From positions 3,094,972 to 3,158,971 of the forward strand of contig NZ_AP023032.1 in NCBI RefSeq assembly GCF_019670105.1: a DNA stretch of 64,000 nucleotides, read 5' to 3'. A model generated the notes under the pieces. It was not told where the DNA came from, made no database searches, and saw only the letters and a program-made list of their open reading frames with translations. A program made the position numbers and the translations under genes. Position 1 is the first letter of the stretch. Every line of letters begins with the position of its first letter. This DNA is from Agarivorans albus. Lineage in GTDB: Bacteria; Pseudomonadota; Gammaproteobacteria; Enterobacterales; Celerinatantimonadaceae. Shown here piece after piece: positions 10,898 to 18,781 of this stretch.

Positions 10898-12333
10898 ACC
10901 ACTTGATAGCCTTGTTTAGGCATTCTACTGGCAATTAGAGCGAGGCTTAACACCACTACAAACGTGGCTGCGTTAGCGGGCGCTTGCAAGTTAAAATCAA
11001 CACTTATGTGTATTAGCATGGCGGTAATGGCCATAAAGCAGCCTAAGGCAGTGCCTTTCATTAAGGGGTCGTTACGTTTTCGCAAGGTACGTAAGCAGCG
11101 ATAGGCTACCCATAAAACCGCTGCTCCTAAAAGCAAAGTAACAGGCAAGCCCGACTCAATTGCGAACTGCAAATAGTCGTTATGAGTATGGTCGAAAAAA
11201 GCACTGATAGGCTGAGGTAAATAGGCTTGAAACACCGAATAAAAACTGCCGGCACCACTGCCCCAAATCGGGAAATCTTTGAGCATATTCAGCGCCCAAT
11301 CAAAGATATAAATACGCCCTTCGTCTACCAATACCGTAGAGCTCAAACGCTCCCTTACTTTACTTAAGCCAAACAGTGAACTCACAATCAACATGTCGAT
11401 AATAAGAATACTCACCATTAATATGGTAAGGCTTTTGGGTCGCTGCTTATAAAGCAACAACGCCAATATGCCGCCAATAACAGTGGTTGCAAAAAACGCA
11501 CTATTGCCCATGCGTGAACGCGACATAACCAAGCCAATAACCATAATAATCATGCACATCCGCACCAACATTTTGGGGCTTAGGGCAGCTTCTAGCAAAC
11601 CAGAGAGACGAGCCTGCCAAGTCTCTGCGCCGGTTAGTTTTAAGTCGGCGACAATCAGTGCTAAGCCCATCATTAAGCTAAGTAACAAGTAATTAGCAAA
11701 GTGGTTTTTGTAGATGTAAGAGCCTGTCGCCACCGGGCCAATATCGGTGCCAAACACTGGGCTTTGCTCAACATTAGTCAATAACAACATCGCCCCATAA
11801 AAGGCCTGAAAGGTACCACTTACCACAATGGCAATTAACACTGCTCGAATACGTTCTGGGCGGTTCACTAGCAGCAAGGTATTCACTGCCAGCAACAAAT
11901 AACTCACACCTTTTAATAAACTAATTTTACTTTGCTCTGGATCTAGCGAGAGCGGTGCAAAGCCGTTGACGGCTTCACCAGATAAACTGGCAACGGCGCG
12001 CAACTCTGCATTTTGCGGTGCAAGCCAAGCCAGTAAACCGGCAGGTAACGGCACCAATTGCAGCAAAGTAAAAAATTGAAATATTGCCAACGCTGCTAAT
12101 AACCACCAGCCAGGGCGCAGATACTGCCAAGGGATTTTTGCTCTAAAACAGTACACCAAGCCAATACTTTGTAAGGCAATGATCAATTCCATTATTGACC
12201 ATGCCCAAGGGCGATTACTGCCTAAAGGGATGGGTAACCAAACTAGTAAAAAGATAAAGCTGGCAAAGATTATCGCTTCTAATCTTCCCGTCGATACTCG
12301 CATAGTCGGCGCTTCCTTGTCATCTCTGGGCAA
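10894..12333 (-). CDS. O-antigen ligase / Wzy_C domain membrane protein
   Basis: Membrane protein of 479 residues with about eleven to twelve hydrophobic segments. A long periplasmic loop carries the Wzy_C pattern (LNMLKDFPIWGSGAGSFYSVFQAYLPQP, then HTHNDYLQFAIESG at about residues 385-398). The family includes O-antigen ligases and polysaccharide polymerases. It is the last gene of the minus-strand exopolysaccharide operon, 36 bp downstream of the PHP phosphatase gene. As a second Wzy-type protein is encoded upstream (16501-17559), this one may be the polymerase, a ligase to a lipid acceptor, or a chain-length factor; sequence alone does not decide. Confidence 0.82.
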   Translation of the reverse strand: MPRDDKEAPTMRVSTGRLEAIIFASFIFLLVWLPIPLGSNRPWAWSIMELIIALQSIGLVYCFRAKIPWQYLRPGWWLLAALAIFQFFTLLQLVPLPAGLLAWLAPQNAELRAVASLSGEAVNGFAPLSLDPEQSKISLLKGVSYLLLAVNTLLLVNRPERIRAVLIAIVVSGTFQAFYGAMLLLTNVEQSPVFGTDIGPVATGSYIYKNHFANYLLLSLMMGLALIVADLKLTGAETWQARLSGLLEAALSPKMLVRMCMIIMVIGLVMSRSRMGNSAFFATTVIGGILALLLYKQRPKSLTILMVSILIIDMLIVSSLFGLSKVRERLSSTVLVDEGRIYIFDWALNMLKDFPIWGSGAGSFYSVFQAYLPQPISAFFDHTHNDYLQFAIESGLPVTLLLGAAVLWVAYRCLRTLRKRNDPLMKGTALGCFMAITAMLIHISVDFNLQAPANAATFVVVLSLALIASRMPKQGYQVV

Positions 12334-12368
12334 AGCCCGGAAAAATCTAGTGATTAAATTGCTGCTTG

Positions 12369-13091
12369 TTAGTGTTTGCCTAGCATTTGCGCCGGGTTAT
12401 CCCATAGCAAACGTTTTGCGTGCTGCTCACTGCTTAGTAGGCTTATCTGTTCAAAGGCTTCACGTAAATCGGGGGGACGCTTTTCCAAGTCATGGGCATC
12501 ACTAGCCACAATATGAATTGAATCTGCCTTAAGTAAACTCTCTGCTATGTTCTGTGCTTGTTGGCGAAAGTGCCCTAAAAAAGAACCAGCGGTCACTTGA
12601 AACAAACACCCTAATTTGAGTAACTGAGAGAGCTGGTAAGGATTCTTCCAAATACCATGGTTACGCTCTGGATGAGCAATCATGACTTGAATATTGTTGC
12701 TGTGTAGCCAGCGCACTAAACTGGTTGTTCCCTGAGGGACACTGCCATGTGGTAACTCAAGTAACAACAAAGACTTATGTTTATACTCACCAATAAAAGG
12801 CAGCAAACCTTTTTGAGCCCACAGCATCACCTCTGGGCATAAATGCACCTCAGCTGCACTGCGAAGCTCGATGTCTAGTTCGCGCTGAGTGATAGCATGT
12901 TTAAGCGTGTTATAAGCAGCTTCAATGGTGGCTGGATTATTGTTGTAAATTCCTGGGTGCATATGTGGCGTAGCCACCATCACTTTGGTTCCGCTGGCTA
13001 TTGCCATCTCTACCATTGCAATAGCTTGCTTTAGGTTCTGTGCGCCATCATCAATCCCCGGCAATATATGACAATGCAAATCAATGAACAT
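12369..13091 (-). CDS. PHP-type protein tyrosine phosphatase (CpsB/CapC/YwqE family)
   Basis: Metal-dependent phosphatase of the PHP superfamily, 240 residues. The ligand motifs are all present: HCHILPGIDDG (His5, His7), ATPHMHPG, IAHPERN and ASDAHD. In capsule systems it dephosphorylates the tyrosine autokinase, here presumably the Wzc encoded in the same operon. Most gammaproteobacterial loci use a Wzb low-molecular-weight phosphatase instead, and none is visible here. The start overlaps the VanZ-like gene by 11 bp. Confidence 0.9.
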   Translation of the reverse strand: MFIDLHCHILPGIDDGAQNLKQAIAMVEMAIASGTKVMVATPHMHPGIYNNNPATIEAAYNTLKHAITQRELDIELRSAAEVHLCPEVMLWAQKGLLPFIGEYKHKSLLLLELPHGSVPQGTTSLVRWLHSNNIQVMIAHPERNHGIWKNPYQLSQLLKLGCLFQVTAGSFLGHFRQQAQNIAESLLKADSIHIVASDAHDLEKRPPDLREAFEQISLLSSEQHAKRLLWDNPAQMLGKH

Positions 13092-13512
13092 TTTCTTCTC
13101 CTGCTACTTGCCATACATGTGGTCGCCGCAAGCGCCAAACTAGAACGCCTGCGCAGATTAACCCTGCATAGTTAAAGCCTAAGTCGCCCCAGGAAAACTG
13201 TCGATGGGCAGAAAACAGTTGTAGCCCTTCATCAACCGCAAACACTACGCACAACACTACAAATACCAATGGCAACTTAACTAGCTTTAAGCGGTACAAC
13301 TTGTCACTCACCGCCATCATTACCAAGGTGCTAACAATAAATGCAGCACTAAAGTGCACCACGCTATCGCCACCCAACAAAATTTCTAACTCAACAAAAA
13401 ACACACGATTGTTGCCTAGGCTCTTTAAGCTACTCGCCAGCAATAGCAACAGCGCAACGATGCAGCAAGCAATACGCCAATATCGCTGTTTAGGTATTGG
13501 CACAAGCGACAT
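13081..13512 (-). CDS. VanZ-like membrane protein
   Basis: Protein of 143 residues with four predicted membrane segments and the VanZ-like signature (ILLGGDSVVHFSAAFIVSTL, then VDEGLQLFSAHRQFSWGDLGFNYAG). VanZ-like proteins have no settled biochemical role but recur in exopolysaccharide and exosortase clusters. It overlaps both neighbours (11 bp with the phosphatase gene and 23 bp with the vpsP-like gene), placing it in the operon. Confidence 0.8.
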   Translation of the reverse strand: MSLVPIPKQRYWRIACCIVALLLLLASSLKSLGNNRVFFVELEILLGGDSVVHFSAAFIVSTLVMMAVSDKLYRLKLVKLPLVFVVLCVVFAVDEGLQLFSAHRQFSWGDLGFNYAGLICAGVLVWRLRRPHVWQVAGEENVH

Positions 13513-14197
13513 AATCTATCCCGGCTAACAAATACAAAGCACAGGCGCGTTGTTTAAACTGCGGTTGCTTCATTGCTTGGCTTAAGCCTTTATGCATAAA
13601 GGTGTGCTGTTCAATTTTAAGTAAGGCTTTAGCCACCGTTGTACGCTGCTCAATACTTAGCTCGGGCCACAAGCTTAAACCAATCTCTACATAGGCAAAT
13701 AAAGTAACGGGGGCGTTCTCGCCCACCTTTGCGGCCAACTCCAAATACGCCATCGCCTCTTGGCTACTGGCTTGGCGATAAAGGGCATTTTTAGCTAAAT
13801 CAACATAGGTATTTGGCCAAGTTGGCCTAAGTTCAGCAGAGCGTAAATAGAACTGCTGAGCTTTAAGCAAGTTCTGCTTTTTTAACAAGGACTTATTCGC
13901 AGTATCGGGGCTAATAACTAAGCTGTAAAAGTTACTCCACTCTACTTGTTTGGCAGCCAATACCTGATAATGAGGGTGATTAGCCTGCCAAGCGAGCATG
14001 TCACGAGTGACGTGTTCGGCTACCTCTAAGTTAGTTTGCGTGAGTTGCTGATTAAGATCTTTCTGCCAACGTTGATGCCAAGCGCCAACCGCATAGCTGT
14101 TTGCATTGGCTAGACCATATTGCACTGCAACAACAGCCACCCATAGAGCGGTGCCTAATAGCCCAAATAAAAACAACTTATGCTTAACTTGGTTCAT
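13490..14197 (-). CDS. VpsP-like polysaccharide biosynthesis protein
   Basis: About 235 residues with one N-terminal membrane anchor (about residues 6-26) and a helical periplasmic region with a TPR-like segment (LLKAQQFYLRSAELRPTWPNTYVDLAKN). This resembles the VpsP family found next to Wzc in Vibrio-type exopolysaccharide operons. The molecular function is not known. The GGAGGG ribosome site lies 8 nt before the ATG at 14197, so I trim seven residues from the longest frame. It sits between the glycosyltransferase and VanZ-like genes. Confidence 0.7.
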   Translation of the reverse strand: MNQVKHKLFLFGLLGTALWVAVVAVQYGLANANSYAVGAWHQRWQKDLNQQLTQTNLEVAEHVTRDMLAWQANHPHYQVLAAKQVEWSNFYSLVISPDTANKSLLKKQNLLKAQQFYLRSAELRPTWPNTYVDLAKNALYRQASSQEAMAYLELAAKVGENAPVTLFAYVEIGLSLWPELSIEQRTTVAKALLKIEQHTFMHKGLSQAMKQPQFKQRACALYLLAGIDYVACANT

Positions 14198-14229
14198 CAA
14201 TGATGCCCTCCCGCACATATATACATAGG

Positions 14230-15297
14230 CTAATCGGCCGCTGCATATAGATCGGTTAATTGGGTATTTAAACGTTTTGCCTCAAAGCGGCTTACAAATA
14301 CTTCACGACATTGTTGAGACATCGCGCTAAGCGTTGTTCTATCAAGTTGACCAATGACTTTGGCAAGTGCATTACTGTTACTGTTTTCAAACACGTAACC
14401 GGTGCTTCCCTCGGCAACTAGACTTGGCAAAGCCCCTGCATCACTAACAACAACCGGCAAACCTTGGCGGAACGCTTCTATCACCACCAAACCAAAACCT
14501 TCCCAGCGCGAAGGCACAACTAGCGCATCAACACTGGCATACAGCTCACGAAGTTGCTCTTGGCTACACCAACCATGTTGAATCACTCGACAATCGGAAA
14601 CATTAAGCTGTTGTTTCGACACAACACTCGCGCCAGCAATGTGCAGCTCTACTTCGCTATCTACTTGGCGAATGGCTTCTATTAGCAGATCTACGCCTTT
14701 TTGTTTGTCTAAACGCCCTACAAACAATAGCTTTAACATGCCTTGGTTTTCGCTTCGCTGTATGTCTTGTTCCAAATCATCTAAAGCGTTCTCAAACACC
14801 ACCATTTTATGCTCAGGAATCTTTTGCTGGCGGGCACTTTCAAAATCATGATGAGAAATATTAATCACCGAGCTAACTCGGTAGGCCAATACCTTTTCGA
14901 TTTGTGAGAACACCTTCGCTTTAATGCCGCTGTAACCATCAAAGCACCAGCCATGGGAACAATACACCACCTTCCGCTGACTACGCTTGGTTATTAAACC
15001 TGGTATGCGACAAACCACACCCGCAAAAGTACTGTGGATATGAATCACGTCGGGGTCAAAATCGATAACCGCTTGCTTAAACAACTTAGCTAAACTTGCA
15101 CACGAACCTAGACTGCGGCTTGGCCGATCAAAGCAGCGATAATAGGCCTTTAAGGGCGCGTCTTCCGCTACGTGTTGCTGCGGTGCTAGCACCAAAATAT
15201 TGTCGGTGCCGTAGCACTCTGCTTGGTAAGGGATAATAGTGTTTAAGTAAGTTTCTACGCCGCCTACCAAGGTTTCGGTTACATGTAATATCTTCAT
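14230..15297 (-). CDS. Glycosyltransferase family 4
   Basis: GT-B fold glycosyltransferase of 355 residues. The N-terminal domain begins MKILHVTETLVGGVETYLN, with the acceptor-side glycine motif. The C-terminal domain has LLFVGRLDKQKGVDLLIEAI and the donor-binding E-x7-E block in VPSRWEGFGLVVIEAFRQGLPVV. It adds one sugar from a nucleotide-sugar donor during assembly of the repeat unit on the lipid carrier in the cytoplasm. The sugar cannot be named. It overlaps the pyruvyl-transferase gene by 4 bp. Confidence 0.9.
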   Translation of the reverse strand: MKILHVTETLVGGVETYLNTIIPYQAECYGTDNILVLAPQQHVAEDAPLKAYYRCFDRPSRSLGSCASLAKLFKQAVIDFDPDVIHIHSTFAGVVCRIPGLITKRSQRKVVYCSHGWCFDGYSGIKAKVFSQIEKVLAYRVSSVINISHHDFESARQQKIPEHKMVVFENALDDLEQDIQRSENQGMLKLLFVGRLDKQKGVDLLIEAIRQVDSEVELHIAGASVVSKQQLNVSDCRVIQHGWCSQEQLRELYASVDALVVPSRWEGFGLVVIEAFRQGLPVVVSDAGALPSLVAEGSTGYVFENSNSNALAKVIGQLDRTTLSAMSQQCREVFVSRFEAKRLNTQLTDLYAAAD

Positions 15298-16508
15298 GAT
15301 AACTGGCTCTCCGCTTGATACTGCTCTAAGCGTTGCAGCATATCTCTAAACTCTACATCCCAAGCATTTACTACCTTGTGACGAGCTTGAACAATTTGTT
15401 GCTGCAGCTCGGGCATATCGGCCAATTGAATGGTTTCGCTGTGTTTCTGCATGCCTTCGCGGCTAAAATCAAACAACATTGAAGCAGGTAGCTTGACCGC
15501 TTCAACAAAGGCGCTCACTTTGCTGTCCCAGCTCATTACGGTAAACGGTACCGAAAAAGAAAAGGCACTAATTGCCGAGTGAAGCCTAGTAGCAAATACA
15601 CATTGCGCCTGACTAACTACTTTAACCAAATCATCAACTTGCTCTACGCTTACTACCTTTACATCGGGCAAATTACTGGCAATATCTTGCATATATTGCT
15701 GGTCTTCTTGGGCACCATTGGTATAAAGCACCGGTAACAAACCAGCAGCCTTAACCTTAGCCACACACTGGCTGATCCATTGCTGGTAGTCTTGCTCGTT
15801 AAAACTCACATCGTTGTCAGAATTAACCATTAATACCACCGGATTCACGATGTTAATGGCGGCGTATGCTTGTTTACTAAGTTCAGAGTGTGGCGCTTCA
15901 CTGTAACTAAGGTTCAAGTTCACAGCGGGGTCTATGCTCACCACCACCTTGTCGGCAATCTGCGCGCCAAACAAGTAAGCGATATTGTCTTTACTGGCAG
16001 CATCGCGTACCGAAATATACAAACACTGCTTAGCCGCAAACAGTCGCTTGAACAGCCAGCGCCCTGGCCCAGACATCCGCTTAGCCACCCCAACATACAC
16101 TACCGCGTAGTTGGTATTAGCGAAGTAGCAAAACAGTGATAGAAAATAAAGCTTAAGCGGGAAGTTAAGATAAACATCGCTAATTAGGTTACCGCCGCCC
16201 ATCAACACCACATCAGCGGCCTTCACTTTACTCATCCAATTACGGTAGTTTTTAACCGCCACCAGCATACTATTGAGAGGGATAAATAGCTGGCGTACCC
16301 ATTCAAAACGGCTCTTCAAGATCTTGTCTTTAATTGCATTTTGCTGAGCACTGCGCTCAAAGTTATGCCTTCCGGCAATATCTAAGGCCTCACTGGAGAT
16401 ATCATAATTTTCTAGCTTCCATGCCAGCGAATTATGAATTAATGCATCACCAAAATTATCACTATAAGGAACTGCAGCAATAAGGTAATGGGTGTCCTTT
16501 TTAGTCAT
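15294..16508 (-). CDS. Polysaccharide pyruvyl transferase family protein
   Basis: Protein of 404 residues of the CsaB/WcaK type, which attaches a ketal-linked pyruvate to a sugar of an exopolysaccharide repeat unit from phosphoenolpyruvate. Visible family features are VVLMGGGNLISDVYLN (the GGGN loop), SVRDAASKDNI, and the late CVFATRLHSAISAFSFSVPF block with the conserved R-L-H-S/A. It overlaps both neighbours by a few bases. A pyruvylated polymer would be acidic; that is inferred. Confidence 0.85.
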   Translation of the reverse strand: MTKKDTHYLIAAVPYSDNFGDALIHNSLAWKLENYDISSEALDIAGRHNFERSAQQNAIKDKILKSRFEWVRQLFIPLNSMLVAVKNYRNWMSKVKAADVVLMGGGNLISDVYLNFPLKLYFLSLFCYFANTNYAVVYVGVAKRMSGPGRWLFKRLFAAKQCLYISVRDAASKDNIAYLFGAQIADKVVVSIDPAVNLNLSYSEAPHSELSKQAYAAINIVNPVVLMVNSDNDVSFNEQDYQQWISQCVAKVKAAGLLPVLYTNGAQEDQQYMQDIASNLPDVKVVSVEQVDDLVKVVSQAQCVFATRLHSAISAFSFSVPFTVMSWDSKVSAFVEAVKLPASMLFDFSREGMQKHSETIQLADMPELQQQIVQARHKVVNAWDVEFRDMLQRLEQYQAESQLS

Positions 16509-17559
16509 CTAAGACTCCTTGTCGAGAACTACCAAAAATAAGTGAATAAGCGGGGAGTAAATAAATAGCTGCCGACAAAATATGCCTAAAGTAACTTCCC
16601 TGATCTGGCTCAAATAGCAGCAGTACAAACATATGAGAGCAAAACAATGTAAGTAACAAGTCTCCCTGTTTACGCTTAATCATTTTTCCGCAAATCATCA
16701 AAACACCCACGCTAAACAACAGCAGTAACAGTTGATTAAGCCCTTGGGCAAAAATCAGCGGCAAGCTCAGCTGCAACAAGGCCCAGCCAAAATTAATAAT
16801 AAAGGGCAAGCCACGTGCTACATCCACTAAATTGTCGAAAGCAGTTACGTTAAAACTACCCTCTAATTTGGCGTAGTTATTGGAAATATCTCGCTGGCCT
16901 TGAGACATTTGATAAAAGGCATCAGGTAACAAAAAGGCTAAGCAAACAAAAAAGGCAAGAAAATACCAAGCAGGTTTAAAGCTTGCGAGTTTAAATGCAG
17001 TTCGATTAAGGCTATTACGCATAGGAAAGCCTTTATCACTAAAATACTGCATGACATAGCCAGCGAGAAATACCCCTAGAATAAGAAAATAGTAGGAACG
17101 AACTTGCAGGGCGTAACTCACGTAAAGCACCACAACGCTAAAAATAAAGGCTTTACGGCTAAAATAAGTGGAGTAAAACACCAGCAGACAAAGAGCCATT
17201 ACTATGGTTTCTTTAGCTGGCCAAATAACATTAAGCAGCATGCTAGGTAGGGTAAACAAACTCACTACCAGTAAATCTTTAAGAGTTACCACATATTTGG
17301 AAATAACCAAAAGCCACAAAAAACCAATGGTAGCCGTGCTCAGCACTGCGCTTTCGCGTCCTAAAAAATAAAGTAATTCACGGGTGGCTAGGAAGGAGCC
17401 ATCTAGTTCAAAAAAAACAAAGCGCCCTTCTATCTTCATGGCATCGTAGCCCCATTTCCAGGGCAAAAAGTCTTTACCAACGGTCATCAGCAATAACAGC
17501 ATCAGCGACCAAAATAGTAGGTAACAAACACCGAGTTTAGTGCGTTTAAACTCGACCAT
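16501..17559 (-). CDS. Putative Wzy-type polysaccharide polymerase
   Basis: Very hydrophobic protein of about 352 residues with around ten membrane segments and no soluble domain. It has low sequence signature, as is usual for Wzy. Its position between the flippase and pyruvyl-transferase genes is the main evidence. The start at ATG 17559 is preferred because GGTGG lies just upstream, whereas the longer frame starts at the GTG within that site. The gene overlaps the wzx-like gene. The other candidate polymerase in the operon is the Wzy_C protein at its end. Confidence 0.65.
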   Translation of the reverse strand: MVEFKRTKLGVCYLLFWSLMLLLLMTVGKDFLPWKWGYDAMKIEGRFVFFELDGSFLATRELLYFLGRESAVLSTATIGFLWLLVISKYVVTLKDLLVVSLFTLPSMLLNVIWPAKETIVMALCLLVFYSTYFSRKAFIFSVVVLYVSYALQVRSYYFLILGVFLAGYVMQYFSDKGFPMRNSLNRTAFKLASFKPAWYFLAFFVCLAFLLPDAFYQMSQGQRDISNNYAKLEGSFNVTAFDNLVDVARGLPFIINFGWALLQLSLPLIFAQGLNQLLLLLFSVGVLMICGKMIKRKQGDLLLTLFCSHMFVLLLFEPDQGSYFRHILSAAIYLLPAYSLIFGSSRQGVLDD

Positions 17560-18781
17560 AGTGCCCACCTAAAGACTGACTATCGGCATAAATTAGAGAG
17601 ACTAGCCAAGTAACTAGGTAACACGCAGCTAAACCAAGAGCGCCTGTTGATAAGGACAAAGCAAGGCCGGAGCAAAGCACACAAACCAACACCGTTAGCA
17701 CACAGTTGGTATATACCTGCTTGTCGGCCGAAAATTTCACGAAGATGTGGTAAACCGGACCAAAATACAAACGAACGCAGGCCGCTAAAGCAAACAGCGA
17801 CCAAATTACCAAGGTGTTGGAATCTAAATCTGCAACAACATACACCCCAACAACGGCCAGTGAAGAAACAATTAAGCCAGCCACGCTTAAGGGCACGCCG
17901 TCTTTACGGACTTTGAGATAGCTTTGTTTGATATCGTTTGAGGCTAAAATCTCCGGTACTTGCACGCTGTTGCGAATCGCCAAGATAAATACAAACAACT
18001 GGAAGATCCGCCCCCCCCATGCAATAACGCCGGTATCGTATTCGCTAAGGGTATAACCACTAATTAAGATGATGCCCCAAAACAATACGTATTCACTCAA
18101 AGTAAAAGCTAAAAACTTAGAGTCTTGCTTTAAACTTTGGCTAAGTTTTATGCCTTCGCTTTCATCTGATAGCTTAAAACCCTGCAGCAGCTTTTTATTA
18201 CCAAACAGGCTAAATAAACAAAAGTAAGCGAGTAAACATGCGCTTAACACCACAAATACATCGTTAGTATTGCCCGACAAGGCCAGCAACAAGAAAATCA
18301 GCGAGCTGAAGACAAAAAACACACCCGCTTCAAACAAATAAGATCGGTAAAACTCTTTGATCACTCGGTGAGATAGAGACACCATTTGAATAATCGCAAA
18401 GCCAACAATATACAAAAAACAAAATACGATTATCTCAATGCTACTAAAGCTTAAGGGCACGACCACAATGGCTAGGCTTAAACTTAAAATAAGTGACAAG
18501 CGACACTTTTCAAACAATACGCGCGCCGCTTTATCTGTTTCACCTTGGCTTGATAAGTCGAAATAGCGACCAAAAAATGAATATTCAGATCCGTAACGGC
18601 CAATCACCAAAATTAAGTTGGCAATTGAAATAGCAAAGGAAACCTGACCAAAACTGTCCATGCCATAAAGCCAAGTGATTACCGACGAAAACAAAATTAA
18701 ACCGGTCGCACTAAAAGCTCGCAGCAAGGTAATGCTGCCAAAGCGCTTAACTAAAGACTCTATGCGCTTTAGCCCACTCAT
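17546..18781 (-). CDS. Wzx-like lipid-linked oligosaccharide flippase
   Basis: Membrane protein of 411 residues with about twelve hydrophobic helices, of the MOP/polysaccharide-transporter type. The N-terminal FGSITLLRAFSATGLILFSS and LYGMDSFGQVSFAISIANLI segments resemble Wzx. It would move the undecaprenyl-linked repeat unit to the outer face of the inner membrane. The start codon overlaps the wzc stop (ATGA). Each Wzx is specific for its polymer, so sequence identity to named members is expected to be low. Confidence 0.82.
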   Translation of the reverse strand: MSGLKRIESLVKRFGSITLLRAFSATGLILFSSVITWLYGMDSFGQVSFAISIANLILVIGRYGSEYSFFGRYFDLSSQGETDKAARVLFEKCRLSLILSLSLAIVVVPLSFSSIEIIVFCFLYIVGFAIIQMVSLSHRVIKEFYRSYLFEAGVFFVFSSLIFLLLALSGNTNDVFVVLSACLLAYFCLFSLFGNKKLLQGFKLSDESEGIKLSQSLKQDSKFLAFTLSEYVLFWGIILISGYTLSEYDTGVIAWGGRIFQLFVFILAIRNSVQVPEILASNDIKQSYLKVRKDGVPLSVAGLIVSSLAVVGVYVVADLDSNTLVIWSLFALAACVRLYFGPVYHIFVKFSADKQVYTNCVLTVLVCVLCSGLALSLSTGALGLAACYLVTWLVSLIYADSQSLGGHYGRV

